Positions 12,401-20,849 of a DNA stretch of 64,000 nt are shown here, in pieces (the stretch's first letter is position 1; each line of letters starts with the position of its first letter). The stretch lies in contig NC_052127.1 in assembly GCF_012273895.1 (NCBI RefSeq), positions 2,166,247 through 2,230,246 on the forward strand. Direction: 5' to 3'. The notes beneath the pieces are model-generated. The model saw nothing but the letters and a program-made list of their open reading frames with translations, was not told where the DNA came from and ran no database searches. Source of the stretch: Zerene cesonia (taxonomy: Eukaryota > Arthropoda > Insecta > Lepidoptera > Pieridae). A program made the translations under genes and the position numbers.

Positions 12401-12455
12401 CGTTTGATAAGGTCGGGTCAGAGTTTACTTCGAAATGTTTCCCTGGTTCACTCAT
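2149..12455 (-). CDS. PEX13: Peroxin-13 (peroxisomal membrane docking/translocation protein), 5 exons
   Basis: Joining 12455-12091, 10344-10208, 6065-5929, 4300-4135 and 2498-2149 gives an uninterrupted 384-residue protein with GT..AG at every intron (phases 2, 1, 0, 1). Visible layout: Pro-rich stretch with PVLPPR near residues 46-51; Tyr/Gly/Met-rich region about 60-117; conserved hydrophobic middle about 122-213; membrane segment about 238-258 (WPILLFFGVIAAAPYIVL); SH3 domain about 281-340; charged tail 341-384. Known family role: PEX13 sits in the peroxisomal membrane with PEX14, binds cargo receptors through its N-terminus and SH3 domain, and is needed for matrix protein import. Human PEX13 is 403 residues, so this is near full length. 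MSEPGK is the first ATG in the frame; the 42 open codons upstream contain no Met. The introns contain several transposons. Assignment is confident from domain order and sequence. Confidence 0.96.
2651..2747 (-). mobile_element. Helitron-like fragment in PEX13 intron 4
   Basis: ATACCAAATTTTATCAAAAT, CAGTAGTTTCAGCG and the terminal TTTATAATATTAGTGTGAT match the layout of the CTAGT-ending elements elsewhere in the window. The nearest relative is 43890-44003, which ends in a similar AAGTGTGATT. The 3' hairpin end is missing. Confidence 0.55.
3148..3336 (-). mobile_element. Helitron-like element, CCGCGGCTTCGCACGC subfamily
   Basis: Begins on the plus strand with CTAG, then GCCCGCGGCTTCGCACGC, CTTCCTCTTGTATAACTCTA and GTCCGTTGCGTAGTTTTAAA. 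The same order is found at 5358-5530 and 19901-20092. The CTAG end marks the 3' terminus of a minus-strand element. Confidence 0.65.
3350..3821 (+). mobile_element. Longer Helitron-like element with AT microsatellite and internal tandem duplication
   Basis: Starts TCTTATACCTTTAAACGAGC and ends CACAGCTAG|T. A near-terminal hairpin CGCGGTT-TC-AACCGCG lies at 3794-3809. It contains an (AT)n tract at 3379-3453 and a direct tandem duplication (3553-3650 and 3651-3747). The inverted relative at 41613-42076 shares both ends. The 5' TC, 3' CTAG and subterminal hairpin are Helitron hallmarks; no Rep/helicase ORF is present, so it is non-autonomous. Confidence 0.7.
3379..3453. repeat. (AT)n microsatellite
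   Basis: About 75 bp of uninterrupted alternating T and A inside the Helitron-like element. The related copy at 42024-42050 has only a short, interrupted AT run, so the tract expanded in this copy or shrank in the other. Confidence 0.95.
3893..4105 (+). mobile_element. Poly-A-ended retroposon fragment (GCTATGACATAAAA family)
   Basis: Degenerate copy ending GTCGACTATGACATAAAAAA, with GGGCGGTGGT, ACCATCAGGCG and CCACCAGCTC upstream of the tail. Six or more related copies exist in the window. The A-rich end fixes the orientation as plus, antisense to PEX13. It ends about 30 bp from the exon 4 donor. Confidence 0.65.
4135..4300 (-). CDS. PEX13: PEX13 exon 4: membrane segment
   Basis: 166 bp, acceptor TCCTACAG, donor T|GTGAGT. 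Encodes residues 214-268: AWAEAV..., then a short polar linker (NGSATPEQKAKGSS), then the strongly hydrophobic WPILLFFGVIAAAPYIVLKM and NGLSNSIHER. The hydrophobic run is the likely membrane segment ahead of the SH3 domain. Retroposon sequence begins about 30 bp beyond the donor and about 42 bp beyond the acceptor. Confidence 0.95.
4342..4450 (-). mobile_element. 5'-truncated SINE 3' end with (CAT)n tail, PEX13 intron 3
   Basis: (CAT)7-like tract, then CATATATGTTCCCACTGCTGG and CCACCACGCTGGCCAAGTG, matching the 3' ends of the full SINEs at 21822-22143 and 57772-58077. Truncated before the tRNA-like head. In sense orientation with PEX13, its tail lying about 42 bp upstream of the exon 4 acceptor. 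Confidence 0.8.
4470..4637. mobile_element. Palindromic MITE / foldback element
   Basis: Inverted arms of about 54 bp begin TTTAGAAATTAAAAACTTTT and match with only two mismatches near their middle. Centre includes CCGACGTTTCGAACACTACA and CGAGCGTGGTCCACGTGACC. A second copy with the centre inverted lies at 35650-35818. Both are preceded by GCGAGTATTATACATTT. No transposase is encoded. Confidence 0.75.
4641..5928. other. PEX13 intron 3, proximal part
   Basis: AT-rich intron without coding potential. Holds a CCGCGGCTTCGCACGC-type element at 5358-5530; otherwise nothing recognisable. Confidence 0.5.
5358..5530 (-). mobile_element. Helitron-like element, CCGCGGCTTCGCACGC subfamily
   Basis: CTAGCTTTTGTCCGCGGCTTCGCACGC start, CTTCCTCTAGAATAACTGTA middle and CATAGGGACATATGGACAG near the other end, matching 3148-3336 and 19901-20092. 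Confidence 0.65.
5929..6065 (-). CDS. PEX13: PEX13 exon 3
   Basis: 137 bp, acceptor ATTTTCAG, donor AAG|GTGAGT. Encodes VAENFGRLRTLFAQFWSTFA and on to GIRTECEFK (residues 169-213). It is amphipathic to hydrophobic, with aromatic and Arg residues spaced as in the conserved PEX13 core (NFGRLR, TLNWLVRKLL). Codon usage is GC-rich compared with the flanking intron, which helps mark the exon. Confidence 0.95.
6125..6390 (-). mobile_element. Poly-A-ended retroposon, long copy, PEX13 intron 2
   Basis: Plus-strand TTTTTAAGTCATAGCGGG is the reverse complement of the family 3' tail. Then GAGCTGGTGGTTCGCCTGAT, GACTGGAAAGAAGGAATAGA, CCCCCACTCACCGT and CACGCCGGTTTTCTGTG. Nearly collinear with 16149-16445. 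The ORF across it is not real. Confidence 0.75.
6588..6794 (+). mobile_element. Non-autonomous Helitron-like element (TCCTACT..CTAGT family)
   Basis: Starts TCCTACTAATATT and ends CCGCGGGGCGCAGATAG|T. Contains AACCGATTGTAATGAAATTT and ATCCCGATATTCCTACGGGA. The terminal CTAG is mutated to ATAG here, and the 5' end has a small internal duplication of CCTAATAATATT. Confidence 0.75.
7515..7620 (-). mobile_element. Fragment of the poly-A-ended retroposon
   Basis: GTAAGCGATCACCACCGCCCAT and GGATTGGAAAGAGGATGGAAT match the family body with a large internal deletion. Confidence 0.5.
8269..8428 (-). mobile_element. Helitron-like element, internally deleted
   Basis: CTGCTGCGCCCCGCGGTTTC, GTATCCCGTAGGAATATCGG, then ATTCCAATCGGTTCAG joins directly across a deletion of the GTTGTCCAGCTATCTACG segment seen in other copies. 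Ends in TTTCGCATTTATAATAACTA. Confidence 0.75.
8734..8860 (-). mobile_element. Helitron-like element, CACGCCCCGGCTCCGCCCG subfamily
   Basis: CTAGTTGCACGCCCCGGCTCC at the CTAG end, related to the plus-strand copy at 56072-56249. The other boundary is unclear. Confidence 0.5.
9757..9917 (-). mobile_element. Worn Helitron-like remnant
   Basis: CTAACTTTTCGCACGCGGCA, AAAAAGTTGCCTATT, TCAATCAGTTTCAACGTGAAAG and TTATTATATTAGTATAGG keep the order of the intact copies but with many changes. Confidence 0.45.
10208..10344 (-). CDS. PEX13: PEX13 exon 2
   Basis: 137 bp, acceptor TTTTAG, donor G|GTATGT. Encodes FIQLAEERSRPAFDSIQSVV and on to FRAILG (residues 122-168). This is the start of the conserved PEX13 N-domain, with the family-typical pattern of an acidic/Arg helix, then a Ser/Val/Met-rich segment around NAVGSVAMMLENTF. 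Splice phases fit exons 1 and 3 exactly. Confidence 0.95.
10345..12090. other. PEX13 intron 1
   Basis: AT-rich, one Helitron-like insertion at 10824-11177, no exon seen. The plus-strand ORF at 10433-10633 has no coding character and no splice context. Confidence 0.55.
10824..11177 (-). mobile_element. Helitron-like element, longer CCGCGGCTTCGCCTGCG subfamily
   Basis: CTAGCTTTCCAGCCGCGGCTTC at the CTAG end, then CCTATGGGTTTTCCCAAG, ATACCAAATTTCATCAAAAT, GTTCAGTGGTTTAGGCG, a short (CAGA)n run and TTTCGCATTTATAATATTAG at the other end. Same subfamily as the nested copy at 16080-16566. Confidence 0.7.
12091..12455 (-). CDS. PEX13: PEX13 exon 1: start codon, Pro-rich stretch and YG-rich region
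   Basis: Encodes residues 1-121 plus two bases of codon 122. It begins MSEPGKHFEV. VGPPVLPPRPDL (43-54) contains a class II SH3-ligand pattern PxxPxR. A low-complexity stretch rich in Tyr, Gly, Met, Ser and Asn follows, with eight Tyr-Gly dipeptides (Tyr at 65, 72, 78, 86, 88, 94, 99, 116). The donor after ...GDIEN is AG|GTGAG. The open frame continues upstream to 12581 without an ATG, encoding an Arg/Lys-rich run I take as 5' leader. Confidence 0.95.
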
Positions 12456-13372
12456 TATTATAAACTGTCTCGGACACTGCACTCTTCTTCTTCGTCGAAT
12501 TTTCCTTGATTTGATTGGCAATTTTCCGAGTAAATTTCCTATTACAAAAATCAATAGGAAATCGGAAATAATCCAGAACACTCAATAGTACAAATACAAA
12601 ATCCGTAGAAATAACTACTCTTTGCACAAAACGCTCACAAAATGGAATGTTGATGTAAAACTTGATGTTTGACAGTGACAGTTAATAAATACGAATCAGT
12701 ATCGATTAGCACACAGATTATATTTATTGGAACTAATATTTTTAGGTAATATACCTACCTCCTTTTTTTAAATATGTTCGTAACAAATAAACTGGATAAA
12801 GCATACTAAATAAACTACCGCACAATATATGAAATCAATGCCAATATATAGCACAAATCAGATATACGATCTAGGTACTGGGTACATGACAAAAATAGCC
12901 TCTACGAATCTTACATATTGATTACGTTATATTTTAAAGTATACATTTACTTATAACCTCAGTGAGCACAAAATTACTGTCTACATTGCCTACAAAAATT
13001 TGCTAGTCAAATCGATAAGAATGTTAATGGTTAACTCAGAATATTTTGAAATCAAAGTAGGTCAATTTTAATTATCATTTCTTATTTTTGTCAAAACCTG
13101 ATATATTATTTTATAATTTTTAGCAACCTAATACATGGTTTAAAAATAAATATTAACTAACACTAACTCAGTAAAAGATATTTATTTTATCACATTAATG
13201 AATGAATTTGTCACATTGATTAATAGGATAAAATAAACTAGATGCATATTTCGTTGTGAAATTACATAATATTTATTTATCATTTAATGAATATTTACTA
13301 TTTAAATATACTTGAACACGAATTCAATGAATTATTAGCCATAAATTTAATCTTTATACATACCTTTTGACA
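12456..13372. promoter_or_regulatory. PEX13 5' leader and promoter region
   Basis: Lies between the PEX13 ATG and the weak divergent exon at 13373. Close to the gene, minus strand, CTGTCACTGTCAAACATCAA occurs at about 12683-12664. No TATA box is evident. AT-rich beyond 12730, nothing else recognised. The regulatory role is inferred from position only. Confidence 0.4.
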
Positions 13373-13546
13373 ATGGCTGTGAGTTGTGACCTACTTAGCA
13401 GTTTAGATTTTTTGTCTATGCCGATACGGGTGTCAATCGTGTCAATAACTCGGATTTTAGTGTTTGTTGTTTATTTATCGTTTTACACTATTTGTTTAAA
13501 TTATTTTATTGTTTTCTGTATAAAACTTTGTAAAGAAAGTTTAAAG
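13373..13546 (+). CDS. Possible first exon of an unrecognised membrane protein (weak)
   Basis: An ATG after TTTGACA opens 58 codons, then TTTAAAG|GTACGTAA, a good donor in phase 0. The peptide starts MAVSCDLLSSLDFLSMPIRV and is strongly hydrophobic (ILVFVVYLSFYTICLNYFIVFC), ending CIKLCKESLK, so it would be a signal anchor or membrane helix. I recognise no family. AT-rich DNA often gives hydrophobic ORFs by chance, and no convincing second exon follows, so this is tentative. Confidence 0.2.
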
Positions 13547-16079
13547 GTACGTAAATTGTATTTTTTTAATTGCTTAAACCTCCAGCGTAAGACGATTTGT
13601 AAACAGAATCATTCTTCATATCTCATACGTTTTAAGACCTTATTTAATGCTTTTTGTTTGAAATATGTTTTAAATGAATAACGTTTATTATAGCTCACAA
13701 TTAGATTGTTGCAAATGACTCGATCTCTACGTACGAGGACGTAGCATTAAGTTTTAAACCCGGTTTCTTATCGGCTCCTAAGACATCTTATGTTATACCA
13801 TTGTTATTGCAATTTTCTAATCAGTATGTATGTTGTAATAGTGCTTTTGTTGAAAATTATATCAAAATTGTTCATTTCGCATAATTTTTTTATTTGCTAT
13901 TTAAGGTATTTCGGTTGATCTGATTTTCTTCACACTTTTTATGACATTCATTTATTATGTGCATTTATAGTAGTAAGATATTCAATTTCAAATGGAAAAA
14001 AATGCATTTGTACTAGGAATCCATTAGATATAATTTCCTGAAAATATAATAAGTTAACTAATATTATGAAGAGGTTAAGTAGCAAATTTTGAATTATTTA
14101 TATGGTTATCTTGGGATCTATAGAAAAAATTTCAAAAATTATCAGCATATTTGGGACTTAATGTAAATACTGAGTGCTATAGGCTATATGTAACAAGGAC
14201 AAAACGGGCTAGACTGCTAGTGGTACAATGAAATATGATATTTGCAATAATAATTGCAACATTGGCAGAAGCTTACATTGATAATCAATTATGCTACACT
14301 CAAGTGGATGATTTTTCTAATCTGCTTGCCTATCAGTTGACATTGGGTAGGCCTGTGAAAAGATTAAAGAGAGCTCATGTGCTCCCTATCTAAAGGAGGG
14401 TCGCAGTGTAATTCAAACCCTGTAGCCGCTCCCAAAATGCCATTATTATAATTTCAAAAAAATTTCTTATAGTGACTGACTGTAAATTTTATAAAAAAAA
14501 AAAACAAATTAGTTCACTCAAATAAAAGAAATTAAAAACCGGATTGTTAAGTGGGTAAACTACTATATGATTTTATGTAAATTTAGTCAAAAATTTGAAG
14601 CTATTGCAATAATTTGATACCTTTAATTGCACGTGCATTTCACTGCTTTTAGTATGCACTTTTAATTAATTTTATTGGGAGTTCTTACTGGAAACTATTA
14701 GACTATTGTGTTTAATTACTTATAAACTTTTGCATTTATAATATTAGTAGGATAGGATAGGATATCAAACTTTTTATTAATTGAAATCAAGTTTAATGAA
14801 GGATAAATTAAGGAACCCAATTAACAGGATTTAATTCAAATTATGTAAAATTTTGTAGATCATACTGCTGTTTTGCGACATATACTATGTTAATTATCAG
14901 CAATGACTGAGTCACAAATGAAATGAATAGCTGTAATTAATCATACACTGAATAGACACAGCAAGGCGATAACAATGATGTTTTTTTTATATCTTTTTTA
15001 TACATCTTCACTTTTGGATATTAAGTCTTATTGTTTGTCTATTCCATGTAAATCATTTTAATTGCTTGATATTAATTTATTAAAACACTGAATTTATTAC
15101 CTGTTCCAAGCTGTTACAAAAACAACCTTATATATGTACAGGTAATGGTTAGATTTCAAGTGACATTTCTTAATTATTAGTTGTTTTTATTCTGTTTATA
15201 AGAACAAGTGAATTTTTATTTTTATGTTCAGTATGTTATATATATTTGTATATATGTATGTATGTATGTATGTTTGTATGTTTAGTATGTTTGAATCAAT
15301 TTATTTGAATGTTGTACCTCTTTGTTGATTGAATCAAGATATTATTTAAGTATGAAGCACTGGATTATTGTCAGGAGATTAAAACAAATTATTCAAAATG
15401 TCTGACTTGTTAGATAAAGAATTGAGATAGATTGAAAATGAGTTCTAAACAATACAAATAGATAAGTAAAAAGTTAGTTTTGTAGCAGTACCTTAAAACT
15501 TAGCTAGATATGGGGAGCATTGGTTTGGTTTATTAGAAAAGTAGATAAAAAAATACTGCATTATAGAAATGCAACGGTGAGTTTTTAATAACTAAAACTT
15601 GTGACTTAAAATGTACCTTACATTACAAATATCTAATACCTTATTAACCAACAATGTTTATGGCTTACAAATTTTATAATTCTTTATTGATAATCTTCCT
15701 AATTCTCATTCATTTAAATATGCATAATTCTCTTAAATTGTTTATATTTATACTTGAATATCACTGAAAAACAAACCGTGCAGTCCTACTTTAGCTCGAG
15801 TCGTGTAGATAAACAACCAATAGACCGGCTGTATTTAAATCTCGTTATCCCATTGGCCCATTTCCCACGCGCGACGATCGCGGAAGCGCCGGTATCTGAT
15901 TGATGCGATCGATTTCTAAAGCCTATTCGTTTTGCGTTTCGCAACGCCTTAATTAAAGTTGGTAACCGTGTTTATCTACAATTGAAACGAGGAAAGAGTG
16001 TTATGAAAAATGAATTATGCACATTAAAGGGCAAACATTTAGTATCGGTCGTGTATTAAAGGAAAAAAAGTTTGTTTCT
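13547..16079. other. AT-rich non-coding stretch
   Basis: No gene found. A Helitron-like end scrap (AAACTTTTGCATTTATAATA, near 14725-14757) and a (GTAT)n run near 15253-15283 are visible. The GC-richer 15800-15960 block has two CCAAT-box words (AACCAATAG and, inverted, CCATTGGCC) and GCGATCGATT-like words, and could be a promoter; this is a guess. Confidence 0.4.
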
Positions 16080-16566
16080 GGGTTGTCCGCATATAGTTCC
16101 CGTTTCCCTGGGATTTCCAGGATAAAACTATTCTATACTATGTCCTTTTTTTTATGACATAGCGGGCAGCTGAGCTGGTGGTTCGCCTGATGGTAAGCGA
16201 TCACCACCGCCCATAATCATTCGCAAAGGTAGTACCTCTGTGAATGCGCTGCCCGCTTTAATGGGGTGAGGGAAAAGGAAAGGATTAACGACTGGAAAGA
16301 AGGAATGGACTAGGACGGGTGAGGAAAAGGAAACGGGCCTCCGGCTCCCCCACTCACCGTGCGAAACACAGTGGCATGCCACTATTTCACGCCGGTTTTC
16401 TGTGGTACTTCCCAATTCGTGCCGAAGCGTGCTCGACTCCCTTGGGTCCTTTCTTGGGTCTCAAACTATGTATGTGCCAAAATTCATCCAAATCGATTAA
16501 GTGGTTTAGCGTGAAGAAAATACAGACCGACAGAGTTACTTTCGCGTTTATAGTATTAGTAGGGGT
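16080..16566 (-). mobile_element. Helitron-like element interrupted by a nested retroposon
   Basis: Left part CCCGTTTCCCTGGGATTTCC and AAACTATTCTATACTATGTC; right part GGGTCTCAAACTATGTATGT, TTCATCCAAATCGATTAAG and TTTATAGTATTAGTAGGGG. These are the two halves of the 10824-11177 type of element, separated by the insertion at 16149-16445. Confidence 0.65.
16149..16445 (-). mobile_element. Nested poly-A-ended retroposon with 7-bp target duplication
   Basis: About 297 bp: TTTATGACATAGCGGGCAGC (reverse of the 3' tail), GGTAAGCGATCACCACCGCC, GACTGGAAAGAAGGAATGGA, CCCCCACTCACCGTGCGAAA, CACGCCGGTTTTCTGTGG and CAATTCGTGCCGAAGCGTGC. GTCCTTT occurs on both sides (16142-16148 and 16446-16452). This is the most complete copy of the family here. 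Confidence 0.75.
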
Positions 16567-18104
16567 ACGTAATATGTGAATTGTATGTATACGATTATAG
16601 GGATCTCGTCCTGTTCCTTTGACTTATTTTAATTTAAAAATGAAACAAGTTTTCGGATATTAAGTGATTTATTTTCGTTCGCGTTTTTAATCTTCCAATT
16701 AATCTTGCAACAAAGAAAAGTCTATCAGGTGGAGAGCGTATATTAAAACTTAGGTGAACTTCAATTAGGCTTCGCGACTCGAGTTTTTTGAGACAACCTA
16801 TAGAAGCAACTTTTTGTTTTACTTTAAACTTCTTACTAATCCTTTTAGAAACGTACTTTATTAGTACTAAATGAATACACAGACGGACGGAAGTTTGTTT
16901 ATCTACCTAGCGATTGAATATACATAACTTGGGTTTAAAAAGAAGAGGGTAGAAATCGAAATATTGACATAGGCAGGATGAAGCTGCTGTATTTGTTGAA
17001 TGTAATTTATACCTCAACACTATTGAATATTTAAACAGCCAGAGTATATAAAAGCGCATAATTATGTTTCTGCAAGACGATACAGATAACTTTCGAAATG
17101 TGTAATTGAAATATTATTTGTTTCTTTTAATACCTTAAGCATGATCCATATTCATTAACAAATTAACAGTATTAATACTAGATGGTGGTAGTTCGCAAAT
17201 AACAATTTTTTTATCACCTTCAAGACATGTGACATTTTCGTCTCCCCTGGACCACGCAAGCCGGAGCGCGTAAAATCAAACCCAAGAAAATAAGTATTAA
17301 AACTGGTTAGTAATCTATCTGTAGGTACAAATTATTTTCGCGTATAGGTGAATAATTTATAATTCACTTTTTCAACCGACTTTAAGAAACGACCGAGTGA
17401 CATTCCGGCTGTATTATTTGGGTTTGTTACCTCAGAACTTTAGCTTAACTTAATTTAACTGTACTGTACTTGCTGTAACGATTTTGGTGTGATTTTTTCT
17501 ATAAAAATTTGGTCTAGTTCTGATCCGATCGTTAGTTTTTCATTAAATTGGAAATACGTACAGGGCGAGGGGGTGACATTTTCGTTTTTATAGAACCTGC
17601 AAACTAACGGGTTTCCACTACATTAAAACACTTAATTCTTACAGAGTTACAGTCAAAATGGCTGCCGTTTGCTTTATGGCGGCAACAGCCTGATACGGGT
17701 CCATTTATTTCCGGTGACGTCACAGTGAAATGGGACACGCTTTAATGGGAAAATAGGCTACTCGGGTGCTTTATCGAGTTCGTGCATTGCCTAGATATTT
17801 AATAGGGTATGTGTAATAGGGGCTTATAACTATGAAGCAGGCATATAAACCCAGTTAGCGATTGCAGTTTTACAGACGGTTTGTGAAGGATGTAATATTC
17901 ATCATTAATTTTAATTTCGCTTGTATATGCTTCGTAATAAGGAGTTGAAAATTTTTTTATGTAACATATACTGTCATTGTAAATGGCGTGTAAAATCTTG
18001 TTAATAATTTGGACAATATATTTCAACAGAGTTGCAATTAAGGAAAACATAAAAAAAACAAAAAGGAGTCTAATTGTATCTAACGTAAACAGTTTTACAA
18101 CATA
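16567..18104. other. Non-coding stretch with a possible regulatory block
   Basis: No gene recognised. Sequence at 17655-17722 has two ATGGC(T/G)GC words and TGACGTCA and is listed separately. Other sequence is AT-rich. Confidence 0.4.
17655..17722 (+). promoter_or_regulatory. Possible YY1/Pho-type and CRE motif cluster
   Basis: AAAATGGCTGCC at 17655-17666, TTATGGCGGC at 17674-17683 and the full palindrome TGACGTCA at 17715-17722 occur within 70 bp of locally GC-richer DNA. Motif resemblance only. Confidence 0.3.
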
Positions 18105-18236
18105 CTAGCGGTCCGCCCCGGCTTCGCCCTAAGGTACATATATAGCCTATAGCCTTCCTCAATAAATGGGCTATCTAACACTGAAATGATTTTTTAAACA
18201 AACAAATAAACTTTTCAGCTTTATAATATTAGTACA
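18105..18236 (-). mobile_element. Helitron-like element, CGCCCCGGCTTCGCCC subfamily
   Basis: CTAGCGGTCCGCCCCGGCTTC, TATAGCCTTCCTCAATAAAT, GGGCTATCTAACACTGAAAT and CTTTTCAGCTTTATAATATT. Related worn copies lie at 42113-42334 and 53490-53600. Confidence 0.6.
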
Positions 18237-18446
18237 GATTAGTACTCAATTGTCAACTTGAAAAAAAGATGAGGTTATCAACTCGGCTGTATTTGTTTGT
18301 GTTTGTTAAAATCATGTACTGAATTAACCGTATATAATGATTTTTTAATTTGATAGCTGGTGTTTCCCATGTGGTCCCATTTAAATTTGCTCCGGCTCCG
18401 ACAACTTGAAGGCGGTTTAAATTAATTATACCTTATATTTTTCCAG

Positions 18447-18480
18447 GTGTCTTCACTTCGTTCCCGCGACGCACCGATTG
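18447..18480 (+). other. Candidate 34-nt micro-exon (weak)
   Basis: TATATTTTTCCAG precedes and GATTG|GTGAGTGA follows. The 34 nt read VSSLRSRDAPI in the frame that phase 0 from 13546 would impose. No family is recognisable. Both splice signals are strong, but a pair like this can occur by chance in AT-rich DNA. Confidence 0.15.
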
Positions 18481-18811
18481 GTGAGTGATTGTATTTTCTA
18501 TACGACATCTATACGAGAATGTTCTATGACGAATATATCTCCAACGTTTTTCACGTATCAGTTTACAAAGAGTGTTTTTTTCTATAGGCCGAGGTTCTTG
18601 TTTGAATCCTCTACACCTTTTATTGGATGTTTTCCGCTTCCCCGGTGACTGGGGCGTGCAAAAAGCAATGTCACCGTGGAATTCGCAAATATTCGTGCGG
18701 TATCAGGATTCATGCGACTCGTTGGTGATGTTTGAAAAGAGGGAAATACACGTACATGTGAAAGGAATTACTTCTCTATCATGCAATTGAATTGGATTAC
18801 TTTATCTTTTG

Positions 18812-18978
18812 CTAGCTGTTCGCCCCGGCTTCGCCCATGGTACATTTCTGGGGTAAAAAGTATCATATAGCACTCGGGAATAATGTAGTGAAATTTCAAA
18901 ATCGTACCAGTAGTTTCAGAGCCTTTAGGGTACAATCAAACAAAAAAAACTTTTCCTCTTTATTATATTTGTATAGAT
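18812..18978 (-). mobile_element. Helitron-like element, CGCCCCGGCTTCGCCC subfamily
   Basis: CTAGCTGTTCGCCCCGGCTTC at the CTAG end, GTACCAGTAGTTTCAGAGCC in the middle and CTTTATTATATTTGTATAGA at the other end. Confidence 0.6.
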
Positions 18979-19184
18979 AATGGCCTATATGCAGGTACAC
19001 AGGCTGCGATACTTATTTTAGTTGGCTATTATATCGCGTGGCATAAATTCATGTTCTTTTTCCTTAATGAGCGACTGTTTATCACATGTGCTGCATAATT
19101 AGTCAAAGAAACCATTACTTGCTTATACAGTTGTTGATAGGCTATTTTGTACTTTTTGACACATTTTTAATACATCATTTGCTA

Positions 19185-19290
19185 TTATTATGTGATAGCG
19201 GGAACCTGGGCGTCGATGGTAAGAGATCACGACCCAACATGAACATTTACAGAGGTAGGCTCGCTGGAGATTTGATGGCCGCTTTTTAGG
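19185..19290 (-). mobile_element. Fragment of the poly-A-ended retroposon
   Basis: TTATGTGATAGCGGGAACCTG, GGTAAGAGATCACGACCCAACATGAACATT and CAGAGGTAG follow the family 3' end, strongly diverged. Confidence 0.55.
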
Positions 19291-19398
19291 ATTTTAACTG
19301 ACAGAGAAATAAATCATAACATTTCAGTAGTTGTTAAAGCCTTTAGTCATCATAATTATTTGTAAGTGGAAAGTTCATTTCAATTGAGAGTTCTCCAA

Positions 19399-19597
19399 TC
19401 CTACTAATATTATAAATGCGAAAGTTTGTAAGGATGTGTGTGTTTGTTTGCTCTTTCACGCAAAAACTACTGAACCGATTACAATGAATTTCGGTACGTA
19501 GACAGACAGACAACTTGAATAACATATAGGCAACTTTTTATCCCGATATTCCTACAGGATACGGACTTACGCGGGTGAAACCGCGGGGCGCAGCTAG
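19399..19597 (+). mobile_element. Non-autonomous Helitron-like element (TCCTACT..CTAGT family)
   Basis: TCCTACTAATATTATAAATG to GCGCAGCTAG|T, with hairpin CGCGG-GTGAAA-CCGCG near the 3' end. Flanked by A on the left and T on the right, as expected for Helitron AT insertion. Confidence 0.8.
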
Positions 19598-19900
19598 TAT
19601 TAAAATATAATAACATTGTATTGATTTTTAATAACCATTAAATTCATTTACACTCGGACGCCGGGAGTTGTCCATTCGCGCCGATACACATAACAGGTTA
19701 ACGAAGTGAGATTTCTAATCACTTGTAATTTCTAGGCCGATCGAAGTGGTACACTTAGTCAAGTTTACACCTCCTCCGGTGCCTTTCATGGTTTTAATTC
19801 GAACTGTTGTATTTACTGTTTTGATGTGGCTTTCTCTATATTCTTACTATTGTAGGTATTTCTTAATTTGTCTGCTTATGCTATGAGACTATAATATCAA

Positions 19901-20092
19901 CTAGCTTTTGCCCGCGGCTTCGCACTCGTTAAATTCCGAGTAGTTTAATAGACGGTATTATACATAAACCTTTCTCTTGTATCATCTATCTATCTATTAA
20001 AAAACAGCCATCAAACTCCGTTGCGTAGTTTTAAATATTAAAAGCATACATAGGAACATAGGGACTGAGAAAGCGACTTTGTTTTATACTAT
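19901..20092 (-). mobile_element. Helitron-like element, CCGCGGCTTCGCACTCG subfamily
   Basis: CTAGCTTTTGCCCGCGGCTTC, GTTAAATTCCGAGTAGTTTA, CTCCGTTGCGTAGTTTTAAA and ACTGAGAAAGCGACTTTG follow the order of 3148-3336. Confidence 0.65.
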
Positions 20093-20849
20093 GTGGTGAT
20101 TGTGATGATTATATATTGATATATGTAACATTTTTATGAACGTTAATCAGTCTATAGGCTTACATTGAAATTGCCAGTTGCTTGCAAATACGATATAGAA
20201 ATAAAAAAAAGATAAATTGTTCAATGTAAATTTCCCTTTCTCGTAAAAGCTTTTTACGAATTAAATAACATTAATTATATGTGAATAAAGACACATACAA
20301 GTGCTGAAAAATTTGGAGTCGAAGTTAATCTTTGGTACCGAGCGAATTGTAGAATCACAATTTATTCCTCCCCATTCACGAGAGAACAACTAACTTCTAG
20401 GGTTTTGGGTTCAATTGGTCTAACACGAGTTACTGGAAACAACACACATCGCAGAAACTTTTCGCTCTGCGGCGCTGCGGTCTCCAGACATCTGGCTCAC
20501 GTACGCAAATTTATGTTACCATTGTTTTGAAATTCGTCTCCAATCTGATCTCTTGTTTAACTGTTATTTTAATTAAACGCTCTGTGAAGCCTGTAAATGA
20601 AGACACTTACCGTAATAACAGTTGGTAACAATTCTCACGATCGATAATTAGATTTGAAACTGTTATTATTGATATTAACAGTGTTAAGGTGTCGTGGGAA
20701 TTAACGGTTGGCTTTGAATCTCGGTGGCATTGTTAGTCATACACAATCTGATAACAATAACGTTTAGGCTATAACATTAAAATGTCAATGAAACTGATAT
20801 CTAGAACGATGATGGGGGATTGATAGGAGGTAATTATATATCCTGGTTA
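20093..20849. other. Unannotated stretch
   Basis: No coding, RNA or repeat feature recognised. 20440-20520 is modestly GC-richer (CTCTGCGGCGCTGCGGTCTC) without further signals. Confidence 0.4.

Noticed and set aside
12456..12581. N-terminal extension of PEX13 with an RRRRR stretch
   Set aside because: The frame is open to 12581 but has no ATG before 12455 (its first codon is GTG), so it is more likely 5' leader.
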